A DNA stretch of 64,000 nt from Alternaria dauci (lineage: Eukaryota; Ascomycota; Dothideomycetes; Pleosporales; Pleosporaceae). Where the stretch lies: assembly GCF_042100115.1 (NCBI RefSeq), contig NC_091273.1:4402001-4466000 (forward strand), read 5' to 3'. The notes under the pieces were generated by a model that worked only from the letters and a program-made list of their open reading frames with translations, ran no database searches and had not been told where the DNA came from. Shown here piece after piece: positions 1-10,649 of this stretch; the stretch's first letter is position 1; every line of letters starts with the position of its first letter. The position numbers and the translations under genes were made by a program.

Positions 1-538
1 TCCTTGGACAGGGGTGAAGCATACGAGCCCTGCAACAATGGAGTGTAGAGCGAAGTATTCATGATACAGGAGGTTACGACGTGTAATGTAATCGCCCTTT
101 TTGATGGTGGTTGGTGTATCTGGTGGGATATATGTATGTTTCGAGGTCAGAGAGAAGTGGTGTAAGCTTCAGGATTTGGTACCAAAATATATATTTTAGT
201 CCTTGTGAAAGTGGTAGTGGCCAAGAGCTACAGCCATGTTTGCCATTGTTGCAAATCGCACAATAGCTCTTTGGTTGACTGTTCGCTACCAGAGAGTGAC
301 AGCCCATCTACCTTTACCTCAGCTGTTTCCTTGGCCTACATTCGTCAGCAGGGACCCTATTACGGCTCTCGAGTATAATAGTTACAGTGTGACTGGTTTT
401 CACATGCTTTGCACATACCTTGCGCCGAAGTGAATGGGCACTGCATCCGTGGGGCCCCTCCAGACTTCGAGACACGTGCACTCACTTCGAGGTGAAAGCG
501 GGCGAACACCCGATCCATTGTCAACTTGTATGGTTTCG
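1..538. other. left-edge interval, no gene seen
   Basis: Only short overlapping ORFs on both strands, none with a recognisable domain or a plausible splice partner. It lies downstream of the minus-strand NAA38-like gene, so part of it may be that gene's 3' UTR. The rest could belong to a gene beyond the left edge. Confidence 0.5.
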
Positions 539-910
539 TCATAGAGTTACAGCACTCTTTTGGCCTGGGAACGTGGTCTCTTCAAACTCGATCTTGGTGA
601 TGTGCTGGCCAGGCACAACGATCAGTCCAACATAACGACTGTTCCAAGCTACGGATGCAGATGGATTTCCCGACTCTTCCACGGCCTTGCGAATCGTCTC
701 GGCTGATGGCGCACGATACTCGTGTGCCAATGCAAGAATGATGTTACGGCCCTATACCACGTCAACACAGTGCAATCTCGTCCACACGTCATAGCCCACC
801 TTATCCGTGCATTTCATCTGGCCTCCAAAGACGCGTCCATCGCTGGCGTGTATGCGTAGGTTCTTTCCGATGAACTGATTCAGCCAGAAAGTGGCCTGCT
901 CGTTGTCCAT
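539..910 (-). CDS. NAA38: NatC auxiliary subunit, Lsm-domain protein (NAA38/Mak31-like)
   Basis: Two exons, 910-800 and 751-539, flank a 48-bp GT-AG intron (799-752) and give 107 residues. The product is one Sm/Lsm fold. The first exon holds the Sm1 part (IGKNLRIHASDGRVFGGQM followed by KCTDK) and the junction continues directly into GRNIILALAHEYR. The Sm2 part is YVGLIVVPGQHITKIEFEE. This arrangement is typical of the NAA38/LSMD1 family, the small auxiliary subunit of the NatC N-terminal acetyltransferase, which acts co-translationally in the cytosol with Naa30 and Naa35. I chose the start at 910 because the residues after it match the usual N-terminus. An in-frame extension to 1207 is open but has low-complexity sequence and would overlap the neighbouring divergent gene. 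The family call is strong; the assignment to NatC rather than another Lsm protein is by similarity only. Confidence 0.85.
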
Positions 911-1161
911 TTTGGCGTTCTTCTTCGCTTTGGGGAAGAGCCAGCTGTAGCGGTTGGTCCTCCGTGGAGCCAACATTTCGCTTGTTGGAAATGAGGGGAC
1001 CGAGATGTGGCTGTGTAACCTGAGGCTGGAGTCGTGGCGTGGGAGACCTTTCGGGAGGGGAAACGGAGGGCCGATGTGGCTTGGCGCGTTTGACGCGTTT
1101 GCGCCAAATTTCTGGACTTTGCGGAGCCCATGCGACATCGAGGGTCGCCACACATCGCACC
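911..1161. promoter_or_regulatory. short bidirectional promoter interval
   Basis: The interval is 251 bp between the divergent start codons of the NAA38-like gene (minus) and the mitochondrial protein gene (plus). Both promoters and 5' UTRs must lie here or overlap the neighbouring genes. No clear TATA element was seen. Confidence 0.5.
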
Positions 1162-2477
1162 ATGTCTTCAATACGGCAGAGCTGCCAATCGGCCTTGCTC
1201 CGATCAAACAATGTCTGTCTGTACGTCAATGGCTCGAGACGCGCATTCTCTCGCACATCGGTGAGCTCTAGAGGTCCGCATCCCACCTGATTCGCACCGC
1301 TACTGCATATACCATACTTACACGGACACAAGGCGCTCTCCCAAACTTCCTCCCACCCTCGAAACCCGAACTATCCGAGCTCCTCTCCAAATTCAACGCC
1401 AAGGTCCTTCTCCCCTCGCACTTGACAAAGGAGCAGCGAAAGCTTGTCTACTCGCAAGAAACCCGCGCAAAGCTCGAAGCCGAGCCTGTAGAAATCACCC
1501 TGGGAGATGTCACTCTTCCCCTCGAACACCTCGACCGGAACAGACTGCCAAACCGCTCCAAGACTTTCAGGGCGATAGTAGCGGAGAGCGAAACCAAGGA
1601 GGACTGGGAAAATGTCGTTCGGTGCTTGGAGGGATTTGAAGAGGCGGGCATCAAGGTTGATGACGCGTGGCGGGAGCTAGTCATAAGAAACCTAAGCCGC
1701 GCTGGCATGCATCATCTTGTTATCAAAATGTTGCAGAGACCAAAGGCCACGGGCGTGAATCTGAGAAACTTGGGCGTGTTGCAACAAGTCCTGAGGGGTG
1801 TGCATGACAGAGCTGCCTTGTCTGACTGGGCAGAAGAAGAGACTGCCAAAATGTACAAGCAAGCGAAGCAGATTGTCGAGCTCATGGAAGACAAGGAGCA
1901 CCACGCGGTCCAGACGCAGACTTTCAAAAAGCGCCAGGCTGGGCTTGTTGAAGGTGACTGGAGAAGTAGGCCCTCTGTGGTTGCACTGCCGACAGAACTG
2001 GCTGCTGTACTCGCCGAGCGACATGGTGGAGACAAGGAAGAGGTCAAGAAGCTGTCGAACCGCTTGGTAAATGCGCTCAAGCAAAGCGATTACACAGTAT
2101 GTTTCCCAGCGCTTCTCGTACAAACACGAAAAAATACTGACAAGCCAACCTAGGCATCGCTCGACATGACGTCTTTGCGCTCCGGCACTGACACCGCTTC
2201 ATTCCAAAATTTTAGCAAACGAATGGCGTTCCTAAGACATCACTCCTATGATCTCCTCGAGATACTCATCGTGTGGAATGCACTGAAGACGTCTCGCAAA
2301 GTACTTGGCGCTGAAATGCCCATGGCGGAAGAGGCGCAGAAGATCGAGGCCAAAGCAGAGCCAGTCCTGAAGGAGGGTGTGCGGTCATTGGAAAATATGG
2401 CGAAGACCACACAGGGCAAGCAGGTAAACACATCGTTTATCAAATACGCAAAGGATGCCCTTGACAGATGCAGATAA
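1162..2477 (+). CDS. putative mitochondrial alpha-helical protein, function unknown
   Basis: Three exons (1162-1273, 1333-2096, 2154-2477) give 399 residues. Intron 2 (2097-2153) is GTATGT...CCTAG. Intron 1 (1274-1332) uses a weaker GTCCGC donor, but it is the junction I found that links the N-terminal exon to the downstream frame. The first 36 residues are rich in Ser, Arg and Leu and lack acidic residues (MSSIRQSCQSALLRSNN, then SRRAFSRTS), which is a good mitochondrial presequence. The body is a run of amphipathic helices (around TKEDWENVVRCLEGFEEAG and LVIRNLSRAGMHHLVIKML) that resembles PPR/TPR-type solenoid repeats, without a clear repeat consensus. I do not recognise a named family. 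An organelle RNA or ribosome-associated role is a guess from the helical-repeat look and the targeting signal. Confidence 0.75.
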
Positions 2478-4006
2478 GAGCTGAGCACTGGGAAATTAGG
2501 TGTAAAATAAGAATATACTAGGACTGACTGTCATGTAAGCCCATGTATTGTACCATAGCGCTGAAATGAATAAAAAGAGCGCTCGATCGCTAGTCAGACA
2601 ATACATTTTGAGCACGACCGTTATAAGGTGTACCGTCTCACATCCGACAAGTGATTCTCATCTTTGTTGTCGCAGCGAATCCACATCATCGGCAGCTCGT
2701 ATGGCTCAATCGGTGCCAGCATCGACCTGCTTGTTCATTTCGGTACGTGGAGACGTGAGCAGCCCAGTGCGACACCGGGTACTTTCTGCAAGACACGAAT
2801 GACTTTACCAACTCACACCAGGACATGCATTGTAGAAGCTGGGTCAGATTTCGAGCAAGCATTGAAGACTTTGAATCTATCTTGTGCCGGAACAGCTTCT
2901 CACTCGGTCATGTTTCTTTCGATCCCCAGTTTTGGAGTTGAAATCTTTAGAACTGTGGAAGAAGCGATGTACTCTCCAGGTCTGCATGCCTAGAATGTCT
3001 TTCCAAACGTGGTGGAATTGCTTCTAACTTTTTACAGGAAGAGCAGGATAGCGGATCGTAGTGAGAAGTAGTCGCTCCAAGTGACTCTAGTCAAGCCGAG
3101 AGAACATGAACAGAGATAGAATTAGTTTTAGTTCATGCCGCCAAGAATGCTTTCAGCATATCAAGCCTTTTGATGGAAGAGGGGACTCGTAGAAGATGTG
3201 TATTTCAGTCGATGCGTATATGGATCGACCAAACTGCCCAATTTAATATCTCATGTGACTTAGAATCCCACATAGGTGGAACGTGAGAAGTTTTGAAATA
3301 GACAAATTGTAGTTTTAGGGAAAAAGCGATATCGTAAAATCTGGCTGTCGTCCAAAGTGAGCCCATGGACTATTCCACTGTCTTTCCGATCATGAAGAGC
3401 TCCCGAAGAAGACTTTTCTGCTCAGAAATAAGTCGAAATGCCGGAAGTTTGTGACAAAGTCCACAACGAAAGGACATGAAACCATAAGATGACGCTTTGG
3501 AAACCATGCATCTCAAACGCTAGTTTTTGAAGACTTTTGAAGCATGTTGATGGAAGGAGAGAGGGACTGACAAGTGAAAAACAGGTTTATATACGCCCGC
3601 AGAGTCTGGCGGTGTCGGCTGTCACCAGCAGCATCGGCACCTCTGTGGTTTCATGGTCGTCACAGCAATCGGAATCAAACCAAGGGGGTTGTGATGCATC
3701 TCAAGCAGCTGCTGGGGATGATTGCGAACAACAGATCAATTGATAGACGCATTTTCAATGTGTCAGGCGTATGTGGTCGCGCACGTGTCGATCGAATGAT
3801 TGAAAACAAACCCTAGCACTGCTTTCACATGACGTATCAGCTGTACTTGCCTTTCACAACATCTAACAGCTCACTGTATTGCCTCACGGTCTCTCAAAGT
3901 CTGCTTGTGCTCGATCACATGCGCAATCCTCTATGTCTCCCTCATATACTGCAAATGAACGTCCCAACGCTCACCCGTAATCACAACCACCAGATAGCCT
4001 CCAAGA
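2478..4006. other. gene-poor interval, 1.5 kb
   Basis: Contains only short ORFs, the longest being 109 residues at 2664-2993 on the plus strand. None has a recognisable domain, a signal peptide or a convincing splice partner. The first 100 bp or so after 2477 should be 3' UTR of the mitochondrial protein gene. The part nearest 4007 should hold the promoter of the next gene. No repeat or transposon structure was noticed. Confidence 0.5.
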
Positions 4007-4774
4007 ATGAACGTTCCAACCAACAGACGTCGAAGCGCCCTTCCTCACGGATCTCGCCAGTCACCTGATACAACAACCCCTCCAGCAACTGGATGTATTA
4101 CCAATTCTGCTCAAATCCTCCCAAACTGGGACACCTCCCGCCCCATCCTCCGCTTCGACTTCCCCAACGCCGAAACTCAATCAACCTTCCACCGTGCCTT
4201 TCTACAAGTCCGCTCCGAACAGGACAAGGCAGCATTTATGGCGCGTTTCTTCGAAAACTACGACGGGCAAGTTTCGATCCCAAGGCGCGTCATCATGGAT
4301 ACGAGTCGTGATGAGCAAGTGGCGAGAGAAGTACAGCAAGGCTTAGAAGTAGCCATGGATACTGAGAGGGATATGGAGGTTGCTAGAAGGCTAGAGCAGC
4401 AGGTGAATAGGAATGGCTTCGGTGAAGATCGCATGAATACACAATCGTTTGATGAGGAAATGGCAAGCCTCAGGCGACGTCGGCTTGATTTTGAGAGGAG
4501 GCGTCTGGGGTACGGCAGTGCGGGTGCCATGGGATACAACGGCGGCGTAGATTATATGGTAGACCAGTTCGGTGTCATGTCAGTTCACGGACGTGGTGCG
4601 TATCCTGACTATGCTCCGCAACGGCGCCGACGCCGGCCGAATTACGACGATAACGGCTACGGTGCGCCGTATCCACCAGCATACGGTCGTGGTGATGGAC
4701 CATACGGGAATGGAGGTTATGATAATGGATATGTTCCTAGGTATGGAAACTGGGGTCAGCGGCGAGGTTACTAG
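4007..4774 (+). CDS. hypothetical protein with Arg-rich middle and Gly/Tyr-rich tail
   Basis: A single exon of 255 residues. Residues about 40-75 contain RPILRFDFPNAETQSTFHRA, which looks like an ordered alpha/beta segment. Residues 95-170 are charged and probably helical (EVARRLEQQVN, SLRRRRLDFERRR). The last 85 residues are a low-complexity Gly/Tyr/Pro/Arg tail (RRRRRPNYDDNGYG, GPYGNGGYDNGYV), typical of disordered RNA-associated or condensate-forming proteins. I do not recognise the family. The long open frame and distinct compositional blocks support a real gene; a function cannot be stated. Confidence 0.6.
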   Translation: MNVPTNRRRSALPHGSRQSPDTTTPPATGCITNSAQILPNWDTSRPILRFDFPNAETQSTFHRAFLQVRSEQDKAAFMARFFENYDGQVSIPRRVIMDTSRDEQVAREVQQGLEVAMDTERDMEVARRLEQQVNRNGFGEDRMNTQSFDEEMASLRRRRLDFERRRLGYGSAGAMGYNGGVDYMVDQFGVMSVHGRGAYPDYAPQRRRRRPNYDDNGYGAPYPPAYGRGDGPYGNGGYDNGYVPRYGNWGQRRGY

Positions 4775-4970
4775 GCCTTTTGAGCACCAATTCTGAACAA
4801 CCATGAAGACAAGTAGTGTCTACAACGACGTTAGATATTCGAAACGAACTGATGATACGAACTGAATGCCCTAAAGCCAAGATCTGTAGTAGACCCACTC
4901 AACCATAAGAGCGCTGATCAGACATGTGCCAAGTTCTCCCCCCACTAGCATAGCTTCTCGTATCTCCTGC

Positions 4971-5387
4971 TCAACGGCCTTTCTCATCCAAGTCTTGTAT
5001 TCCAAGGGCCTCCATACGCTTCCGCATCGCCAACCGCGCCATAGCCCCCTTTAGCATATTCAATTCGATATTCGGCGACGACGGGCTTCGTGGCGAGAAG
5101 GTAAGGGGTGGAGGAGTCCATGACGTCGGGCTCTGTGACGAAGGACTCTGCGGCGGAGGAGTCTGAGGCAGAAGCCTCGGTGTACCAGCAACCCGTATCT
5201 TCATCCTAGCTGGTCGCCATTCCCACGGCAGAGGACATCTCTGAACGATTTCTGTAGAACATCTAGCCGGGCAAGATGCAGATCGTGGTCTGACAGATGC
5301 CGTTGGTGGGAGTTTGTACGGAGGAGACCATGTAGGCGAAGCAGGGGAGTTTGGGCGAGAGATAGTGGCCCGAGAAGAAGTAGCCAT
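4971..5387 (-). CDS. small Pro/Ser-rich hypothetical protein
   Basis: A 138-residue frame without introns. The N-terminal 110 residues are Pro/Ser/Thr-rich and low in complexity (TPPPQSPSSQSPTSWTPPP). The C-terminus ends in a compact charged helix (NMLKGAMARLAMRKRMEALGI) that looks more conserved than the rest. It sits tail-to-tail with the plus-strand gene ending at 4774. No domain is recognised. It may be a real small nuclear or cytoskeletal protein or a chance frame in Pro-rich sequence; the ordered C-terminal helix favours a real gene. Confidence 0.45.
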   Translation of the reverse strand: MATSSRATISRPNSPASPTWSPPYKLPPTASVRPRSASCPARCSTEIVQRCPLPWEWRPARMKIRVAGTPRLLPQTPPPQSPSSQSPTSWTPPPLTFSPRSPSSPNIELNMLKGAMARLAMRKRMEALGIQDLDEKGR

Positions 5388-5821
5388 AGCGGAGGCAGTA
5401 CCAATAGCGAAAGACGATAGTGGTCTATGAAATTTGACGACGCGAGAGTAATTGTGAGATGATAGTGCGATAGCGAAATGGGAGGTGTGTTGTGAGGGGA
5501 CCAGAGAGTTTTGTTTAGCTAGCGAGCATCGCGACTACTTTGTTGTGACAGTTCGGCGCTTTCCAGTGTGGATGCTTGAATGGCAGAAAGAGCGATTCAA
5601 GGCAGTTACCCGTTGTTGGTGACTGACAGGAACACCTGGGATGCAGGCACAACCCAACCATGGTGTAACATGATGCCATATGTCGACACAACGAATGCAT
5701 GATGGCGGATATCTTGAGGGCCTGTTTCAATATGGCACACCCTCTTTTGTACCGTCGTAATCACGTTTCGATGGGTTCGTCGATGGATCAATTCGTTAAG
5801 ATTCGTATTCGTACAATGGTA
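5388..5821. other. intergenic, 434 bp
   Basis: Lies upstream of the small Pro/Ser-rich gene and downstream of PWP2, both on the minus strand. Short ORFs only; nothing assignable. Confidence 0.5.
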
Positions 5822-8591
5822 TCACTCTTCAAATCCCAGCCACTCGCCAACATCTTCGCCCTCATCACTATCGACCATCTCTTCATCTGTTATCCCATCC
5901 TCAATAGCTTTTACCCCAAAATCGAGCTGTGCCGACTTCTCTTTCTGCTCTGGCGGCTGTGCCAGAAGATATTCAATGCGATAGATGTTCTCATCCGCCA
6001 GCCTGGCGAGCTCCGCCTGTATCCTACGAACGGCCTTCTCGACGCTTCTTAATTCAGCCTCAAGACCGGCTTTGTTGTCCTTCATCCATCGGCCATGCTT
6101 GCTGAGAAGCGATTCGATCCACACCAGGTTGAACTCGAGATGCGGAGACTCATCGGCTTGAAGAGCGACGAATCGTAACAGGCGGCCTAGATACACAGAA
6201 GGCAGATCTTTGACTACCAAAGCTACGTTGCTCACGGGTGTGGCCTCATATACGCGGCGGACAAGATTGCGCTCGTTGAGGCGGAAGGCCATCACCAGTG
6301 CCTTGAGATAGTCCTTTTGTGCGAGGGTTTCGAGAGTTGTCGCTGGGGTGACGGTGATGTCTAGATCGAACGGATCGAATTGGAATGTGTTGTCGAGTGA
6401 GTAGATTAGTAACCCTTCTGTTGATGCAGCGCAGAACGCTCGCCCGGTGGGTGAGAATGCGACAGCAGGTACGCGTACTTCGGGTCGTGTTCTCCGTGCG
6501 CCAATGCCTTTTTGCGCTCCAGGTAAGGTTGTGTCTCGACGATCTTCTAGGTCTGACGCCTCGCCCTGGTCGTCAATAAGACCTTGCGGCCCAGCCTCTG
6601 TAAGCAGCTTGCTGTTGAGGAACTCTTGCGTGCCATCAAGAGAAAGGTTTACGGATACAGTGAACTTCTTGAGTAACACACCTGACTGAACATCGTATAG
6701 GCAAATGTACTTGCTGTTGCCACCAGCCAGTACACATGTCCCGTCTGCGCTGTACTTAACTGACGTAAAGGCTTTGGTGCCTGCCACGTTGGCGGCTGTT
6801 CGTCGATCTGACATCTTGCGACCACCGGAAACATCCCGTCGCGCATCGACGCCGTTCTCTTGTGCAGCATCGGAGACATTCCAGAATGTAAGTTGCCCGT
6901 CAAGGGTCGTAACGGCTATTTGCTTTGAGTCAGGTCGGAAGGCTACAGACAGGATGTCGGCCATGAGCTGTAGCGGCTCGCTTGTTTGCGTGCGAGCAAA
7001 GATGTTCCAGACGCGGACGGTCCTGTCCCAACTTCCACTCACCAGGGTGCTGGCATCAGGGGAGAATGACAAGGACGATACGGGGCCTTCGTGGCCAGAC
7101 AGCCTATCAAGCAGCTGGCCGGTCTGAACGGACCAGATGTGGATGTCGAAGGAATCGATAGAACCTGCGCATACGACCTCACCGCTCGGGTCGACGGCCA
7201 AAGACGAGAAAGAAAGTCTCGAGGGCGCTGTGAATGTGCGGAAGTTGCGATACCGGTGGAGATCCCACGCCCTGACAGAACCATCGAGACTGGCTGTGAA
7301 CAAGACATTTCCCTTCTTCGCGAATTCGCAGGCCGTCACACCACCCATGTGTTCAGTGAATGTGACAACACAGAAACCAGAACTGACTTCCCACACCTTG
7401 ATCTTTCCGTCATCAGCTGCCGTTATAATGCGTTGGCCGTCTGGCGAGTATGCGATTGTGTTCATTGAGTCGAAATGTCCCTGTTGCTTTAGGATATACG
7501 ATTCTGATTGCCATTCCCAGACCAGCAGCTGCCCGAGCTTCGACGCGCCAAAGGCTAGCCATTCTCCAGTCTTGTTGATTGCGACATAGTCGATATCGTT
7601 TTGAGAAATGCTGAGGCTGGAAATCTGGGCAAACTCTGGCAGCTCGTGAATGAAGAAGGCACCGTGAGAAAAGCCTGTGACGAGTAGTTTGGACTCGGGG
7701 TGGAAGCTGGCGCATGTGACATGCGCGTTGTTCTGGTGGAAGAAGTGGCGCTCGGCGATACCCCACTGTAGGTTTTCGTCGTCGTCCTCATCGGCGTCGG
7801 CTGGCGCATCGTACCGTAGCATGTATTTCCATACAAAGAGTGCGCCGTCCTTGCTGACTGTGTAGATGGTCTCTTGGTCTTTGGAGAACCAGGCGCCAAC
7901 TACTTCCTGCCTGTGTCCACCCAGCGTGGTCTGCGCATGCCCTTCTTCTTGATCTACGCTCCAGATGCGTGCCGTCATGTCCTTGGACGCGCTAAGGAAA
8001 AACCTCGAGTCGCTCGACCACTCTATGCTCTGCACATTGTTGTAGTGTCCTGTGTATATCCGGTGTCGCACAAAAGGCGCAAACTCCAAATCGCCCGCTG
8101 CGACGTCTGGAGTGGACGGGGTGTGCCATACTTCGATCTGCCGTCCTATGCCTACCGCGAAATGCCGGCCCGAGGGGGAGAAGGCGATGGAGGTGACTTC
8201 ACCGCGGAGAGAGAAGTGGTAGAGTACGATGCGACGCGGGACGTTGGTAAGGACTGCGCGACCATCTTCGTCGACGGAGAGGAGGAGATTTCCGCGAGGG
8301 TTGAGGGCGAGGCGTGCGATATTCTTCCGGTGCGCGAATGGGAGTGTGTGTGATTTGGAGCTGAGCGGGATTAGCGCACATGGATTATCATGGAAGTCGC
8401 GAGTCGACACTCACTTTACAAGGTCAAACACAGTAACGCGGTTACCAACGGGCGATAGCAGACATGTGCCATCTGGGGTGAAGAGCAGGTTGCCTCTGCT
8501 GTAGACGGTGCCCAGCAGGTTGGAGAACTACAAACGTCAGTCGCGCATATCTCCATGGCGGCATTGGACTTGCCTGGAAGTCAGTCTTCAT
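5822..8591 (-). CDS. PWP2: periodic tryptophan protein 2 (PWP2/UTP1), SSU processome WD40 subunit
   Basis: Three exons (8591-8574, 8527-8415, 8360-5822) give 889 residues, close to yeast Pwp2 (923). The N-terminus reads MKTDFQ, FSNLLGTVYSRGNLLF, then SPVGNRVTVFDLVN, which matches the conserved Pwp2 start and fixes both small exons. Intron 2 (8414-8361) is GTGAGT...CTCAG. Intron 1 (8573-8528) has a GCAAGT donor. The body carries WD repeats (for example SASKDMTARIWSVD, SGSWDRTVRVWNIF) forming tandem beta-propellers. The C-terminal 200 residues are the helical Utp12-type domain, ending in an acidic tail (DEEMVDSDEGEDVGEW). Pwp2 is part of the UTP-B complex, which binds the 5' end of pre-rRNA with U3 snoRNP in the nucleolus. 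It is divergent from the septin gene across 366 bp. Confidence 0.96.
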
Positions 8592-8957
8592 CGTGACTAT
8601 GTCTTGGCTGCGGTCTCGTCATGTCGTGGCGGGCGTGGTCGCATCTTGAACTTTTTCGAAGCTCGGATCATGCTTAGACGCGCTAGTTGGGTAGGCTGCA
8701 TTAGTCGCGGTTTCCCCGTTCAGGGTCAGTGCTTGCCGAATGGGCGACTCTGAGAAAGGGGACCCAAATTGTCTACACCACCACGTCTCCTCACCAGACC
8801 CTGTACTACACGCCTTTCAGTGACCTCACTACTGGATTGCTCATCATCCGCCACCTTCACGTATGTCTGCACGCTGCATGCCATCTCCTACGACACTGGC
8901 CATAGCTAACACTCCCCAGACCCCATACACACCAGCGGTCAACTACACATCAACGCC
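8592..8957. promoter_or_regulatory. bidirectional promoter interval, PWP2 / septin
   Basis: 366 bp separate the divergent start codons of PWP2 and the Cdc12-type septin. The septin-proximal half is pyrimidine-rich (CACCACGTCTCCTCACC and similar), as is common upstream of highly expressed fungal housekeeping genes. No clear TATA element was seen. Confidence 0.5.
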
Positions 8958-10359
8958 ATGGCCGAGTCCGCGTCCCCCATTGGCATTGCCAACGTACGTA
9001 TGCCCTCTACCACAGCCATGCCTCCAATTCGTATACTAATATGCATCGCAGCTGCCAAACCAGAGGTACTGTCATCAAAGTGGACACTCAAGCGTCGGGC
9101 CCTAACGTAGCACAGGCACAAGATTGTTGCGAAGCGCGGTGCCGCCTTCACCATAATGGTACGAACACCGCCCTCATCAACCTTTACAATCAGTCTGACC
9201 CGCGCAGGTTGCTGGCGAGTCCGGTCTCGGAAAGACTACCTTCATCAACACCCTCTTCTCCACCACCATCAAGAACTATGCCGACCACAAGCGACGACAC
9301 CACAAGCAGATGGACAAGACTGTCGAGATTGAGATCACCAAGGCCGAGCTCGAGGAGAAGTTCTTCAAGGGTATGCAGAGCGTCATTGAACTGCCCGTCT
9401 CTTGTAGCTAACAGCCCCCAGTTCGCCTTACTGTCATCGACACCCCCGGTTTCGGTGACTACGTAAACAACCGCGACTCGTGGCAACCCATCATCGAGTT
9501 CCTCGACGACCAGCACGAGTCGTACATGCTGCAGGAGCAACAACCGCGACGCTCTGATAAGATCGATCTCCGTGTTCACGCCTGCTTGTACTTCATCCGC
9601 CCCACCGGCCACACCCTGAAGCCCCTGGACATTGAGGTGATGAAGAAGCTGTGCACACGCGTCAACCTGATCCCGGTTGTAGCCAAGGCCGACACATTGA
9701 GCCCAACAGACCTGGCCAAGTTCAAGGCGAGAGTAAGGTCATCTGTCTGGACAGCTTGAGCAGCTACTGACCGCTCTTAGGTGCGCCAAGTGATTGATGC
9801 TCAGGGCATCAAGATCTACACTCCCCCGCTCGAAGACGACGACGCTGCCGCCATGCAGCATGCACGCAGTCTCATCGACGCCATGCCCTTCTCCGTCATC
9901 GGCTCTGAGAAGGACGTTTCAACCACCGACGGCCGTACCGTCAAGGGCCGCCAATACGCCTGGGGTGTTGCCGAAGTCGAGAACGAGGAGCACTGCGACT
10001 TCAAGAAGCTCCGCGCCATCCTCATCCGAACCCACATGCTTGACCTCATCCACACCACCGAGGAGAACCATTACGAGGCCTACCGCGCCGGCCAGATGGA
10101 GACGAGGAAGTTTGGCGAGGCGCGCCCAAGGAAGCTGGACAACCCCAAGTTCAAGGAGGAGGAAGAGGCGCTCCGCAAGCGTTTCACCGAACAGGTCAAG
10201 GTTGAGGAGCAGCGCTTCAGGCAGTGGGAGCAGAAGCTTATTGCTGAGCGCGACCGCCTCAACAAGGACCTTGAGGCCAGCCACGCAGAGATCAAGCGTC
10301 TTGAGGGCGAGGTGGATAACCTCCAGGGCAGCATCAACCGCTCTCACGGTCGTCGCTAG
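8958..10359 (+). CDS. CDC12: septin, Cdc12/AspC type
   Basis: Six exons (8958-8993, 9052-9065, 9116-9158, 9208-9370, 9422-9732, 9781-10359) give 381 residues. All five introns are GT-AG and 48-58 bp, and exon 2 is only 14 nt. Landmarks in order are the polybasic start (IANLPNQRHKIVAKRG), the P-loop GESGLGKTT, the G3 motif DTPGFGDYVNN, the Cdc12-typical stretch DDQHESYMLQEQQPRR, the G4 motif AKAD, the septin-unique element around GRQYAWGVAEVENEEHCDF, and a C-terminal coiled coil from about residue 305. Septins are GTP-binding proteins that assemble into hetero-oligomeric rods and filaments at septa and polarity sites. The ISNL/IANLPNQR start and the LEEKFF-to-switch region match Cdc12/AspC better than Cdc3, Cdc10 or Cdc11. 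Confidence 0.95.
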
Positions 10360-10649
10360 GCGCACCCTCCGGCGTTGGTGGTGTTGCACGAACAGAGATG
10401 GTGCAGTGATTCAGTATGGTCGCGCTAATTCTCCACATTCTTCCTTCAAGATTCCCCTTCTGTTTCCGTATCTTCGGTTCTCATATGTCTGTAATGTCGC
10501 GCCACTGTGGGGACACTATAGGCGACGCGTATCTGGGCTTGGGCTAAAACAGCATGTCACAGCTTATAGTTCTATAACTTGGTATTAATCTATTATGAAG
10601 ACCGCTGGTCGCTAAGTCTTGCTTGTGGGTATATGTCGTATTTGAGTGT

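Noticed and set aside
801..1331. 176-residue minus-strand ORF
   Set aside because: It is out of frame with the Lsm protein and overlaps both the NAA38-like first exon and the divergent gene's first exon. No domain; a shadow frame.
2664..2993. 109-residue plus-strand ORF beginning with an RIHIIGSS-like stretch reminiscent of a dinucleotide-binding start
   Set aside because: The glycine spacing does not fit a Rossmann motif, nothing downstream continues it, and no splice partner was found.
9190..10389. Long Leu/Val-rich minus-strand ORFs antisense to the septin gene
   Set aside because: They are mirror frames of the conserved septin exons; composition reflects codon bias of the sense gene.
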